Position numbers and translations under genes: made by a program. From positions 4,812,001 through 4,876,000 of the forward strand of contig NC_073354.2 of assembly GCF_027580225.2 (NCBI RefSeq): a stretch of 64,000 nt of DNA, read 5' to 3'. How positions within the stretch are numbered: the stretch's first letter is position 1; each line of letters opens with the position of its first letter. The notes beneath the pieces were generated by a model. That model saw only the letters and a program-made list of their open reading frames with translations. It ran no database searches and was not told the origin of the DNA. This document shows positions 30,901-47,176 of the stretch, piece by piece. This stretch comes from Misgurnus anguillicaudatus (taxonomy: Eukaryota > Chordata > Actinopteri > Cypriniformes > Cobitidae).

Positions 30901-32734
30901 CAGAAAAACAGTGACAAACCTTTAAACAACACAATACAGAAAAACAGTGACAAATATTTAAACAATACAATACAGGAAAAACAGTGACAAACCTTTAAAC
31001 AATACAATACAGGAAAAACAGTGACAAACCTTTAAACAACACAATACAGGAAAAACAGTGACAAACCTTTAAACAATACAATACAGGAAAAACAGTGACA
31101 AACCTTTAAACAATACAATACAGGAAAAACAGTGACAAACCTTTAAACAACACAATACAGGAAAAACAGTGACAAACCTTTAAACAATACAATACAGAAA
31201 AACAGTGACAAACCTTTAAACAATACAATACAGGAAAAACAGTGACAAACCTTTAAACAATACAATACAGAAAAACAGTGACAAATATTTAAACAATACA
31301 ATACAGGAAAAACAGTGACAAACCTTTAAACAATACAATACAGGAAAAACAGTGACAAACCTTTAAACAATACAATACAGGAAAAACAGTGACAAACCTT
31401 TAAACAATACAATACAGGAAAAACAGTGACAAACCTTTAAACAATACAATACAGGAAAAACAGTGACAAACCTTTAAACAATACAATACAGAAAAAACAG
31501 TGACAAACCTTTAAACAATACAATACAGGAAAAACAGTGACATACCTTTAAACAATACAATACAGGAAAAACAGTGACAAACCTTTAAACAATACAATAC
31601 AGGAAAAACAGTGACAAACCTTTAAACAATACAATACAGGAAAAACAGTGACAAACCTTTAAACAATACAATACAGGAAAAACAGTGACAAACCTTTAAA
31701 CAACACAATACAGGAAAAACAGTGACAAACCTTTAAACAATACAATACAGAAAAACAGTGACAAACCTTTAAACAATACAATACAGGAAAAACAGTGACA
31801 AACCTTTAAACAACACAATACAGAAAAACAGTGACAAATATTTAAACAATACAATACAGGAAAAACAGTGACAAACCTTTAAACAACACAATACAGGAAA
31901 AACAGTGACAAACCTTTAAACAATACAATACAGGAAAAACAGTGACAAACCTTTAAACAATACAATACAGGAAAAACAGTGACAAACCTTTAAACAATAC
32001 AATACAGGAAAAACAGTGACAAACCTTTAAACAATACAATACAGAAAAACAGTGACAAACCTTTAAACAATACAATACAGGAAAAACAGTGACAAACCTT
32101 TAAACAATACAATACAGGAAAAACAGTGACAAACCTTTAAACAATACAATACAGGAAAAACAGTGACAAACCTTTAAACAATACAATACAGGAAAAACAG
32201 TGACATACCTTTAAACAATACAATACAGAAAAAACAGTGACAAACCTTTAAACAATACAATACAGAAAAACAGTGACAAACCTTTAAACAATACAATACA
32301 GAAAAACAGTGACAAACCTTTAAACAATACAATACAGAAAAACAGTGACAAACCTTTAAACAATACAATACAGAAAAACAGTGACAAACCTTTAAACAAT
32401 ACAATACAGGAAAAACAGTGACAAACCTTTAAACAACACAATACAGGAAAAACAGTGACAAACCTTTAAACAATACAATACAGAAAAACAGTGACAAACC
32501 TTTAAACAATACAATACAGAAAAACAGTGACAAACCTTTAAACAATACAATACAGAAAAACAGTGACAAACCTTTAAACAATACAATACAGGAAAAACAG
32601 TGACAAACCTTTAAACAATACAATACAGAAAAACAGTGACAAACCTTTAAACAACACAATACAGAAAAACAGTGACAAATATTTAAACAATACAATACAG
32701 AAAAACAGTGACAAACCTTTAAACAATACAATAC

Positions 32735-33160
32735 AGGAAAAACAGTGACAATTTAAACAACACAATACAGAAAAACAGTGACAAACCTTTAAACAATACA
32801 ATACAGAAAAACAGTGACAAACCTTTAAACAATACAATACAGAAAAACAGTGACATATTTAAACAACACAATACAGAAAAACAGTGACAAACCTTTAAAC
32901 AATACAATACAGGAAAAACAGTGACAAACCTTTAAACAATACAATACAGGAAAAACAGTGACAAACCTTTAAACATTACAATACAGAAAAACACTGACAT
33001 ATTTAAACAGCACAATACAGAAAAACAGTGACAAACCTTTAAACAATACAATACAGGAAAAACAGTGACATACCTTTAAACAATACAATACAGAAAAACA
33101 GTGACAAACCTTTAAACAACACAATACAGAAAAACAGTGACAACCTTTAAACAACACAAT
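32735..33160. repeat. Degenerate island 1 within the array
   Basis: Several consecutive units carry indels and substitutions that are rare elsewhere: GACAATTTAAAC near 32,748, GACATATTTAAAC near 32,852, CATTACAATACAG near 32,974, CACTGACATATTTAAACAGCAC near 32,991, and GACAACCTTTAAAC near 33,140. Units on both sides are regular. Confidence 0.9.
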
Positions 33161-36100
33161 ACAGAAAAACAGTGACATACCTTTAAACAATACAATACAG
33201 GAAAAACAGTGACATACCTTTAAACAATACAATACAGGAAAAACAGTGACATACCTTTAAACAATACAATACAGAAAAACAGTGACAAACCTTTAAACAA
33301 TACAATACAGGAAAAACAGTGACAAACCTTTAAACAATACAATACAGAAAAACAGTGACATACCTTTAAACAATACAATACAGGAAAAACAGTGACAAAC
33401 CTTTAAACAATACAATACAGGAAAAACAGTGACAAACCTTTAAACAATACAATACAGAAAAACAGTGACAAACCTTTAAACAATACAATACAGAAAAACA
33501 GTGACAAACCTTTAAACAATACAATACAGAAAAAACAGTGACATACCTTTAAACAATACAATACAGAAAAACAGTGACAAACCTTTAAACAATACAATAC
33601 AGGAAAAACAGTGACAAACCTTTAAACAATACAATACAGAAAAACAGTGACAAACCTTTAAACAATACAATACAGGAAAAACAGTGACAAACCTTTAAAC
33701 AATACAATACAGGAAAAACAGTGACAAACCTTTAAACAATACAATACAGAAAAACAGTGACATACCTTTAAACAATACAATACAGAAAAACAGTGACATA
33801 CCTTTAAACAATACAATACAGGAAAAACAGTGACAAACCTTTAAACAACACAATACAGAAAAACAGTGACAAACCTTTAAACAATACAATACAGGAAAAA
33901 CAGTGACAAACCTTTAAACAATACAATACAGGAAAAACAGTGACATACCTTTAAACAATACAATACAGAAAAACAGTGACAAACCTTTAAACAATACAAT
34001 ACAGGAAAAACAGTGACAAACCTTTAAACAATACAATACAGAAAAACAGTGACAAACCTTTAAACAATACAATACAGAAAAACAGTGACATACCTTTAAA
34101 CAATACAATACAGAAAAACAGTGACAAACCTTTAAACAATACAATACAGGAAAAACAGTGACAAACCTTTAAACAATACAATACAGAAAAACAGTGACAA
34201 ACCTTTAAACAATACAATACAGGAAAAACAGTGACAAACCTTTAAACAATACAATACAGGAAAAACAGTGACAAACCTTTAAACAATACAATACAGAAAA
34301 AACAGTGACAAACCTTTAAACAATACAATACAGAAAAACAGTGACAAACCTTTAAACAACACAATACAGGAAAAACAGTGACATACCTTTAAACAATACA
34401 ATACAGAAAAACAGTGACAAACCTTTAAACAATACAATACAGGAAAAACAGTGACAAACCTTTAAACAATACAATACAGAAAAACAGTGACAAACCTTTA
34501 AACAATACAATACAGAAAAACAGTGACATACCTTTAAACAATACAATACAGAAAAACAGTGACATACCTTTAAACAATACAATACAGGAAAAACAGTGAC
34601 AAACCTTTAAACAATACAATACAGAAAAACAGTGACATACCTTTAAACAATACAATACAGGAAAAACAGTGACAAACCTTTAAACAATACAATACAGGAA
34701 AAACAGTGACAAACCTTTAAACAATACAATACAGAAAAACAGTGACAAACCTTTAAACAATACAATACAGAAAAACAGTGACAAACCTTTAAACAATACA
34801 ATACAGGAAAAACAGTGACAAACCTTTAAACAACACAATACAGAAAAACAGTGACAAACCTTTAAACAATACAATACAGAAAAACAGTGACAAACCTTTA
34901 AACAATACAATACAGGAAAAACAGTGACAAACCTTTAAACAATACAATACAGAAAAACAGTGACAAACCTTTAAACAATACAATACAGGAAAAACAGTGA
35001 CAAACCTTTAAACAATACAATACAGAAAAACAGTGACAAACCTTTAAACAATACAATACAGAAAAACAGTGACATACCTTTAAACAATACAATACAGAAA
35101 AACAGTGACAAACCTTTAAACAATACAATACAGAAAAACAGTGACAAACCTTTAAACAATACAATACAGGAAAAACAGTGACAAACCTTTAAACAATACA
35201 ATACAGGAAAACAGTGACAAACCTTTAAACAATACAATACAGAAAAACAGTGACAAACCTTTAAACAATACAATACAGAAAAACAGTGACAAACCTTTAA
35301 ACAATACAATACAGAAAAACAGTGACAAACCTTTAAACAATACAATACAGGAAAAACAGTGACAAACCTTTAAACAACACAATACAGAAAAACAGTGACA
35401 AACCTTTAAACAATACAATACAGGAAAAACAGTGACAAACCTTTAAACAACACAATACAGGAAAAACAGTGACATACCTTTAAACAATACAATACAGAAA
35501 AACAGTGACAAACCTTTAAACAATACAATACAGGAAAAACAGTGACAAACCTTTAAACAATACAATACAGAAAAACAGTGACAAACCTTTAAACAATACA
35601 ATACAGGAAAAACAGTGACAAACCTTTAAACAATACAATACAGAAAAACAGTGACAAACCTTTAAACAATACAATACAGGAAAAACAGTGACAAACCTTT
35701 AAACAATACAATACAGAAAAACAGTGACAAACCTTTAAACAATACAATACAGGAAAAACAGTGACAAACCTTTAAACAATACAATACAGGAAAAACAGTG
35801 ACAAACCTTTAAACAATACAATACAGAAAAAACAGTGACAAACCTTTAAACAATACAATACAGAAAAACAGTGACAAACCTTTAAACAACACAATACAGG
35901 AAAAACAGTGACAAACCTTTAAACAATACAATACAGAAAAACAGTGACATACCTTTAAACAATACAATACAGAAAAACAGTGACAAACCTTTAAACAATA
36001 CAATACAGGAAAAACAGTGACATACCTTTAAACAACACAATACAGAAAAACAGTGACAAACCTTTAAACAATACAATACAGGAAAAACAGTGACAAACCT

Positions 36101-37299
36101 TTAAACAACACAATACAGGAAAAACAGTGACAAACCTTTAAACAATACAATACAGGAAAAACAGTGACAAACCTTTAAACAATACAATACAGGAAAAACA
36201 GTGACAAACCTTTAAACAATACAATACAGGAAAAACAGTGACAAACCTTTAAACAATACAATACAGAAAAAACAGTGACAAACCTTTAAACAATACAATA
36301 CAGGAAAAACAGTGACAAACCTTTAAACAATACAATACAGGAAAAACAGTGACAAACCTTTAAACAATACAATACAGGAAAAACAGTGACAAACCTTTAA
36401 ACAATACAATACAGGAAAAACAGTGACAAACCTTTAAACAATACAATACAGGAAAAACAGTGACAAACCTTTAAACAACACAATACAGGAAAAACAGTGA
36501 CAAACCTTTAAACAATACAATACAGAAAAACAGTGACAAACCTTTAAACAATACAATACAGGAAAAACAGTGACAAACCTTTAAACAATACAATACAGAA
36601 AAACAGTGACATACCTTTAAACAATACAATACAGGAAAAACAGTGACAAACCTTTAAACAATACAATACAGGAAAAACAGTGACAAACCTTTAAACAATA
36701 CAATACAGGAAAAACAGTGACAAACCTTTAAACAATACAATACAGAAAAACAGTGACAAACCTTTAAACAATACAATACAGGAAAAACAGTGACATACCT
36801 TTAAACAATACAATACAGAAAAACAGTGACAAACCTTTAAACAATACAATACAGGAAAAACAGTGACAAACCTTTAAACAATACAATACAGGAAAAACAG
36901 TGACATACCTTTAAACAATACAATACAGGAAAAACAGTGACAAACCTTTAAACAATACAATACAGGAAAAACAGTGACATACCTTTAAACAATACAATAC
37001 AGAAAAACAGTGACAAACCTTTAAACAATACAATACAGAAAAACAGTGACAAACCTTTAAACAATACAATACAGGAAAAACAGTGACATACCTTTAAACA
37101 ATACAATACAGAAAAACAGTGACAAACCTTTAAACAATACAATACAGAAAAACAGTGACAAACCTTTAAACAATACAATACAGGAAAAACAGTGACAAAC
37201 CTTTAAACAACACAATACAGGAAAAACAGTGACAAACCTTTAAACAATACAATACAGAAAAACAGTGACAAACCTTTAAACAATACAATACAGAAAAAC

Positions 37300-37910
37300 A
37301 GTGACAAATATTTAAACAGCACAATACAGAAAAACAGTGACAAACCTTTAAACAATACAATACAGGAAAAACAGTGACAAACCTTTAAACAATACAATAC
37401 AGAAAAACAGTGACAAACCTTTAAACAACACAATACAGAAAAACACTGACAAATATTTAAACAGCACAATCAGAAAAAAAGTGACAAACCTTTAAACAAT
37501 ACAATACAGGAAAAACAGTGACAAATATTTAAACAACACAATACAGAAAAACAGTGACAAACCTTTAAACAATACAATACAGAAAAACAGTGACAAACCT
37601 TTAAACAATACAATACAGAAAAACACTGACAAATATTTAAACAGCACAATACAGAAAAAAAGTGACAAACCTTTAAACAATACAATACAGGAAAAACAGT
37701 GACAAACCTTTAAACAATACAATACAGGAAAAACAGTGACAAACCTTTAAACATTACAATACAGAAAAACACTGACAATAAACAGCACAATACAGAAAAA
37801 CAGTGACAAACCTTTAAACAATACAATACAGGAAAAACAGTGACCTTTAAACAATACAATACAGAAAAACAGTGACAAACCTTTACAATACAGAAAAACA
37901 ACAGTGACAA
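37300..37910. repeat. Degenerate island 2 within the array
   Basis: Irregular units with CACTGACAAATATTT and AAACAGCAC changes occur near 37,310, 37,441 and 37,621. A lost base (CACAATCAG) is near 37,466. CATTACAATACAG then CACTGACAATAAACAGCAC follow near 37,752, with GTGACCTTTAAAC near 37,840 and a shortened unit plus ACAACAGTGAC near 37,882. It shares the CATTAC, CACTGAC and CAGCAC changes with island 1. Confidence 0.9.
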
Positions 37911-39079
37911 ACCTTTAAACAATACAATACAGGAAAAACAGTGACATACCTTTAAACAATACAATACAGGAAAAACAGTGACAAACCTTTAAACAATACA
38001 ATACAGAAAAACAGTGACAAACCTTTAAACAATACAATACAGGAAAAACAGTGACATACCTTTAAACAATACAATACAGAAAAACAGTGACATACCTTTA
38101 AACAATACAATACAGGAAAAACAGTGACAAACCTTTAAACAATACAATACAGGAAAAACAGTGACATACCTTTAAACAATACAATACAGAAAAACAGTGA
38201 CAAACCTTTAAACAATACAATACAGAAAAACAGTGACATACCTTTAAACAATACAATACAGAAAAAACAGTGACATACCTTTAAACAATACAATACAGAA
38301 AAACAGTGACAAACCTTTAAACAATACAATACAGGAAAAACAGTGACAAACCTTTAAACAATACAATACAGAAAAACAGTGACAAACCTTTAAACAATAC
38401 AATACAGGAAAAACAGTGACATACCTTTAAACAATACAATACAGGAAAAACAGTGACAAACCTTTAAACAATACAATACAGGAAAAACAGTGACAAACCT
38501 TTAAACAATACAATACAGAAAAACAGTGACAAACCTTTAAACAATACAATACAGGAAAAACAGTGACAAACCTTTAAACAACACAATACAGAAAAACAGT
38601 GACAAACCTTTAAACAATACAATACAGGAAAAACAGTGACAAACCTTTAAACAACACAATACAGGAAAAACAGTGACATACCTTTAAACAATACAATACA
38701 GAAAAACAGTGACAAACCTTTAAACAATACAATACAGGAAAAACAGTGACAAACCTTTAAACAATACAATACAGAAAAACAGTGACAAACCTTTAAACAA
38801 TACAATACAGAAAAACAGTGACAAACCTTTAAACAATACAATACAGAAAAACAGTGACAAACCTTTAAACAATACAATACAGGAAAAACAGTGACAAACC
38901 TTTAAACAATACAATACAGAAAAACAGTGACAAACCTTTAAACAATACAATACAGGAAAAACAGTGACAAACCTTTAAACAATACAATACAGGAAAAACA
39001 GTGACAAACCTTTAAACAATACAATACAGAAAAACAGTGACAAACCTTTAAACAATACAATACAGAAAAACAGTGACAA

Positions 39080-41800
39080 ACCTTTAAACAACACAATACA
39101 GGAAAAACAGTGACATACCTTTAAACAATACAATACAGAAAAACAGTGACAAACCTTTAAACAATACAATACAGGAAAAACAGTGACAAACCTTTAAACA
39201 ATACAATACAGAAAAACAGTGACAAACCTTTAAACAATACAATACAGAAAAACAGTGACAAACCTTTAAACAATACAATACAGAAAAACAGTGACAAACC
39301 TTTAAACAATACAATACAGGAAAAACAGTGACAAACCTTTAAACAATACAATACAGAAAAACAGTGACAAACCTTTAAACAATACAATACAGGAAAACAG
39401 TGACAAACCTTTAAACAATACAATACAGGAAAAACAGTGACAAACCTTTAAACAATACAATACAGAAAAACAGTGACAAACCTTTAAACAATACAATACA
39501 GAAAAACAGTGACAAACCTTTAAACAATACAATACAGGAAAAACAGTGACAAACCTTTAAACAACACAATACAGAAAAACAGTGACAAACCTTTAAACAA
39601 TACAATACAGAAAAACAGTGACAAACCTTTAAACAATACAATACAGGAAAAACAGTGACAAACCTTTAAACAATACAATACAGAAAAACAGTGACAAACC
39701 TTTAAACAATACAATACAGGAAAAACAGTGACATACCTTTAAACAATACAATACAGAAAAACAGTGACAAACCTTTAAACAATACAATACAGAAAAACAG
39801 TGACAAACCTTTAAACAATACAATACAGAAAAACAGTGACAAACCTTTAAACAATACAATACAGAAAAACAGTGACAAACCTTTAAACAATACAATACAG
39901 AAAAACAGTGACAAACCTTTAAACAATACAATACAGAAAAACAGTGACAAACCTTTAAACAATACAATACAGGAAAAACAGTGACAAACCTTTAAACAAT
40001 ACAATACAGAAAAACAGTGACAAACCTTTAAACAATACAATACAGAAAAACAGTGACAAACCTTTAAACAATACAATACAGGAAAAACAGTGACATACCT
40101 TTAAACAACACAATACAGGAAAAACAGTGACATACCTTTAAACAATACAATACAGAAAAACAGTGACAAACCTTTAAACAATACAATACAGGAAAAACAG
40201 TGACAAACCTTTAAACAATACAATACAGAAAAACAGTGACAAACCTTTAAACAATACAATACAGGAAAAACAGTGACAAACCTTTAAACAATACAATACA
40301 GAAAAACAGTGACAAACCTTTAAACAATACAATACAGGAAAAACAGTGACAAACCTTTAAACAATACAATACAGAAAAACAGTGACAAACCTTTAAACAA
40401 TACAATACAGAAAAACAGTGACAAACCTTTAAACAATACAATACAGAAAAACAGTGACAAACCTTTAAACAATACAATACAGGAAAAACAGTGACATACC
40501 TTTAAACAATACAATACAGAAAAACAGTGACAAACCTTTAAACAATACAATACAGGAAAAACAGTGACAAACCTTTAAACAATACAATACAGGAAAAACA
40601 GTGACAAACCTTTAAACAATACAATACAGAAAAACAGTGACAAACCTTTAAACAATACAATACAGAAAAACAGTGACAAACCTTTAAACAATACAATACA
40701 GGAAAAACAGTGACAAACCTTTAAACAACACAATACAGAAAAACAGTGACAAACCTTTAAACAATACAATACAGGAAAAACAGTGACAAACCTTTAAACA
40801 ACACAATACAGGAAAAACAGTGACATACCTTTAAACAATACAATACAGAAAAACAGTGACAAACCTTTAAACAATACAATACAGGAAAAACAGTGACAAA
40901 CCTTTAAACAATACAATACAGAAAAACAGTGACAAACCTTTAAACAATACAATACAGGAAAAACAGTGACAAACCTTTAAACAATACAATACAGAAAAAC
41001 AGTGACAAACCTTTAAACAATACAATACAGGAAAAACAGTGACAAACCTTTAAACAATACAATACAGAAAAACAGTGACAAACCTTTAAACAATACAATA
41101 CAGGAAAAACAGTGACAAACCTTTAAACAATACAATACAGGAAAAACAGTGACAAACCTTTAAACAATACAATACAGAAAAAACAGTGACAAACCTTTAA
41201 ACAATACAATACAGAAAAACAGTGACAAACCTTTAAACAACACAATACAGGAAAAACAGTGACAAACCTTTAAACAATACAATACAGAAAAACAGTGACA
41301 AACCTTTAAACAATACAATACAGGAAAAACAGTGACAAACCTTTAAACAATACAATACAGAAAAACAGTGACAAACCTTTAAACAATACAATACAGAAAA
41401 ACAGTGACATACCTTTAAACAATACAATACAGAAAAACAGTGACAAACCTTTAAACAATACAATACAGGAAAAACAGTGACAAACCTTTAAACAATACAA
41501 TACAGAAAAACAGTGACAAACCTTTAAACAATACAATACAGAAAAACAGTGACAAACCTTTAAACAATACAATACAGGAAAAACAGTGACAAACCTTTAA
41601 ACAATACAATACAGAAAAACAGTGACAAACCTTTAAACAATACAATACAGAAAAACAGTGACAAACCTTTAAACAATACAATACAGGAAAAACAGTGACA
41701 AACCTTTAAACAACACAATACAGAAAAACAGTGACAAACCTTTAAACAATACAATACAGAAAAACAGTGACAAACCTTTAAACAATACAATACAGGAAAA
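39080..41800. repeat. Segmental duplication offset by 2,149 bp
   Basis: The positions of 37-mers at 39,084, 39,157, 39,302 and 39,411 recur at 41,233, 41,306, 41,451 and 41,560, a constant offset of 2,149 bp over about 0.6 kb. Variant states are largely matched. Confidence 0.75.
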
Positions 41801-42706
41801 ACAGTGACAAACCTTTAAACAATACAATACAGAAAAACAGTGACAAACCTTTAAACAATACAATACAGAAAAACAGTGACAAACCTTTAAACAATACAAT
41901 ACAGAAAAACAGTGACAAACCTTTAAACAATACAATACAGGAAAAACAGTGACAAACCTTTAAACAATACAATACAGGAAAAACAGTGACAAACCTTTAA
42001 ACAATACAATACAGGAAAAACAGTGACAAACCTTTAAACAATACAATACAGAAAAACAGTGACAAACCTTTAAACAATACAATACAGGAAAAACAGTGAC
42101 ATACCTTTAAACAATACAATACAGAAAAACAGTGACAAACCTTTAAACAATACAATACAGAAAAACAGTGACAAACCTTTAAACAATACAATACAGGAAA
42201 AACAGTGACATACCTTTAAACAACACAATACAGGAAAAACAGTGACAAACCTTTAAACAATACAATACAGAAAAACAGTGACAAACCTTTAAACAATACA
42301 ATACAGGAAAAACAGTGACAAACCTTTAAACAATACAATACAGAAAAACAGTGACAAACCTTTAAACAATACAATACAGAAAAACAGTGACAAACCTTTA
42401 AACAATACAATACAGAAAAACAGTGACAAACCTTTAAACAATACAATACAGGAAAAACAGTGACAAACCTTTAAACAATACAATACAGAAAAACAGTGAC
42501 AAACCTTTAAACAATACAATACAGAAAAACAGTGACAAACCTTTAAACAATACAATACAGAAAAACAGTGACAAACCTTTAAACAATACAATACAGGAAA
42601 AACAGTGACATACCTTTAAACAATACAATACAGAAAAACAGTGACAAACCTTTAAACAATACAATACAGGAAAAACAGTGACAAACCTTTAAACAACACA
42701 ATACAG

Positions 42707-42736
42707 AAAAACAAACCTTTAAACAATACAATACAG
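42707..42736. repeat. Unit with 6-bp deletion
   Basis: The sequence AAAAACAAACCTTTAAAC lacks the AGTGAC block, giving a 30-bp unit. Units on both sides are regular. Confidence 0.85.
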
Positions 42737-45700
42737 GAAAAACAGTGACAAACCTTTAAACAATACAATACAGGAAAAACAGTGACATACCTTTAAACAA
42801 TACAATACAGAAAAACAGTGACAAACCTTTAAACAATACAATACAGGAAAAACAGTGACAAACCTTTAAACAATACAATACAGAAAAACAGTGACATACC
42901 TTTAAACAATACAATACAGGAAAAACAGTGACAAACCTTTAAACAATACAATACAGGAAAAACAGTGACAAACCTTTAAACAATACAATACAGGAAAAAC
43001 AGTGACAAACCTTTAAACAATACAATACAGGAAAAACAGTGACAAACCTTTAAACAATACAATACAGGAAAAACAGTGACAAACCTTTAAACAATACAAT
43101 ACAGGAAAAACAGTGACAAACCTTTAAACAATACAATACAGGAAAAACAGTGACAAACCTTTAAACAATACAATACAGGAAAAACAGTGACATACCTTTA
43201 AACAATACAATACAGGAAAAACAGTGACAAACCTTTAAACAATACAATACAGGAAAAACAGTGACATACCTTTAAACAATACAATACAGGAAAAACAGTG
43301 ACAAACCTTTAAACAATACAATACAGGAAAAACAGTGACAAACCTTTAAACAATACAATACAGGAAAAACAGTGACATACCTTTAAACAATACAATACAG
43401 GAAAAACAGTGACAAACCTTTAAACAATACAATACAGGAAAAACAGTGACAAACCTTTAAACAATACAATACAGGAAAAACAGTGACAAACCTTTAAACA
43501 ATACAATACAGAAAAACAGTGACAAACCTTTAAACAATACAATACAGAAAAACAGTGACAAACCTTTAAACAATACAATACAGAAAAACAGTGACAAACC
43601 TTTAAACAATACAATACAGAAAAACAGTGACATACCTTTAAACAATACAATACAGGAAAAACAGTGACAAACCTTTAAACAATACAATACAGGAAAAACA
43701 GTGACATACCTTTAAACAATACAATACAGAAAAACAGTGACAAACCTTTAAACAATACAATACAGGAAAAACAGTGACAAACCTTTAAACAATACAATAC
43801 AGGAAAAACAGTGACAAACCTTTAAACAACACAATACAGGAAAAACAGTGACATACCTTTAAACAATACAATACAGAAAAACAGTGACAAACCTTTAAAC
43901 AATACAATACAGGAAAAACAGTGACAAACCTTTAAACAACACAATACAGGAAAAACAGTGACAAACCTTTAAACAATACAATACAGAAAAACAGTGACAA
44001 ACCTTTAAACAACACAATACAGGAAAAACAGTGACAAACCTTTAAACAATACAATACAGGAAAAACAGTGACAAACCTTTAAACAATACAATACAGAAAA
44101 ACAGTGACAAACCTTTAAACAATACAATACAGAAAAACAGTGACAAACCTTTAAACAACACAATACAGGAAAAACAGTGACATACCTTTAAACAATACAA
44201 TACAGAAAAACAGTGACAAACCTTTAAACAATACAATACAGGAAAAACAGTGACAAACCTTTAAACAATACAATACAGAAAAACAGTGACAAACCTTTAA
44301 ACAATACAATACAGAAAAACAGTGACAAACCTTTAAACAATACAATACAGGAAAAACAGTGACAAACCTTTAAACAACACAATACAGGAAAAACAGTGAC
44401 AAACCTTTAAACAATACAATACAGAAAAACAGTGACAAACCTTTAAACAATACAATACAGGAAAAACAGTGACATACCTTTAAACAACACAATACAGAAA
44501 AACAGTGACAAACCTTTAAACAACACAATACAGGAAAAACAGTGACATACCTTTAAACAATACAATACAGAAAAACAGTGACAAACCTTTAAACAATACA
44601 ATACAGGAAAAACAGTGACAAACCTTTAAACAACACAATACAGGAAAAACAGTGACATACCTTTAAACAATACAATACAGAAAAACAGTGACAAACCTTT
44701 AAACAACACAATACAGAAAAACAGTGACATACCTTTAAACAATACAATACAGGAAAAACAGTGACAAACCTTTAAACAACACAATACAGGAAAAACAGTG
44801 ACATACCTTTAAACAATACAATACAGAAAAACAGTGACAAACCTTTAAACAATACAATACAGAAAAACAGTGACAAACCTTTAAACAATACAATACAGGA
44901 AAAACAGTGACATACCTTTAAACAATACAATACAGAAAAACAGTGACATACCTTTAAACAATACAATACAGAAAAACAGTGACAAACCTTTAAACAATAC
45001 AATACAGAAAAACAGTGACATACCTTTAAACAACACAATACAGGAAAAACAGTGACATACCTTTAAACAATACAATACAGAAAAACAGTGACATACCTTT
45101 AAACAATACAATACAGGAAAAACAGTGACAAATATTTAAACAATACAATACAGGAAAAACAGTGACAAACCTTTAAACAATACAATACAGAAAAACAGTG
45201 ACAAACCTTTAAACAATACAATACAGGAAAAACAGTGACAAACCTTTAAACAATACAATACAGAAAAACAGTGACATACCTTTAAACAATACAATACAGG
45301 AAAAACAGTGACAAATATTTAAACAATACAATACAGGAAAAACAGTGACAAACCTTTAAACAATACAATACAGAAAAACAGTGACAAACCTTTAAACAAT
45401 ACAATACAGGAAAAACAGTGACATACCTTTAAACAATACAATACAGAAAAACAGTGACAAACCTTTAAACAATACAATACAGGAAAAACAGTGACATACC
45501 TTTAAACAATACAATACAGAAAAACAGTGACAAACCTTTAAACAACACAATACAGGAAAAACAGTGACATACCTTTAAACAATACAATACAGAAAAACAG
45601 TGACAAACCTTTAAACAATACAATACAGAAAAACAGTGACAAACCTTTAAACAATACAATACAGAAAAACAGTGACAAACCTTTAAACAATACAATACAG

Positions 45701-47176
45701 AAAAACAGTGACAAACCTTTAAACAATACAATACAGGAAAAACAGTGACATACCTTTAAACAATACAATACAGAAAAACAGTGACAAATATTTAAACAAT
45801 ACAATACAGGAAAAACAGTGACAAACCTTTAAACAACACAATACAGGAAAAACAGTGACAAACCTTTAAACAATACAATACAGGAAAAACAGTGACAAAC
45901 CTTTAAACAATACAATACAGAAAAACAGTGACATACCTTTAAACAATACAATACAGAAAAACAGTGACAAACCTTTAAACAATACAATACAGGAAAAACA
46001 GTGACATACCTTTAAACAATACAATACAGAAAAACAGTGACAAACCTTTAAACAATACAATACAGGAAAAACAGTGACAAACCTTTAAACAATACAATAC
46101 AGAAAAACAGTGACAAACCTTTAAACAATACAATACAGGAAAAACAGTGACATACCTTTAAACAATACAATACAGAAAAACAGTGACAAACCTTTAAACA
46201 ATACAATACAGAAAAACAGTGACAAATATTTAAACAATACAATACAGGAAAAACAGTGACAAACCTTTAAACAATACAATACAGAAAAACAGTGACATAC
46301 CTTTAAACAATACAATACAGAAAAACAGTGACAAACCTTTAAACAATACAATACAGGAAAAACAGTGACAAACCTTTAAACAATACAATACAGGAAAAAC
46401 AGTGACAAACCTTTAAACAATACAATACAGAAAAACAGTGACAAACCTTTAAACAATACAATACAGGAAAAACAGTGACAAACCTTTAAACAATACAATA
46501 CAGGAAAAACAGTGACAAACCTTTAAACAATACAATACAGGAAAAACAGTGACATACCTTTAAACAATACAATACAGAAAAACAGTGACAAACCTTTAAA
46601 CAATACAATACAGAAAAACAGTGACATACCTTTAAACAATACAATACAGAAAAACAGTGACATACCTTTAAACAATACAATACAGAAAAACAGTGACAAA
46701 CCTTTAAACAATACAATACAGAAAAACAGTGACAAACCTTTAAACAATACAATACAGAAAAACAGTGACAAACCTTTAAACAACACAATACAGGAAAAAC
46801 AGTGACATACCTTTAAACAATACAATACAGAAAAACAGTGACAAACCTTTAAACAATACAATACAGAAAAACAGTGACAAATATTTAAACAACACAATAC
46901 AGGAAAAACAGTGACATACCTTTAAACAATACAATACAGAAAAACAGTGACAAACCTTTAAACAATACAATACAGGAAAAACAGTGACAAATATTTAAAC
47001 AATACAATACAGGAAAAACAGTGACAAACCTTTAAACAATACAATACAGAAAAACAGTGACAAATATTTAAACAATACAATACAGAAAAACAGTGACAAA
47101 CCTTTAAACAATACAATACAGGAAAAACAGTGACAAACCTTTAAACAATACAATACAGAAAAACAGTGACAAATAT

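Larger units (their letters stand above)
32735..40080. repeat. Segmental duplication offset by about 4.73-4.78 kb
   Basis: Shared rare changes align island 1 with island 2 at an offset of 4,778 bp (AAACATTAC at 32971 and 37749). Downstream, 37/36-mer patterns at 34,352 and 34,425 match 39,084 and 39,157 at an offset of 4,732 bp. The difference of about 46 bp is about the size of the deletions visible in island 2. Confidence 0.65.
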
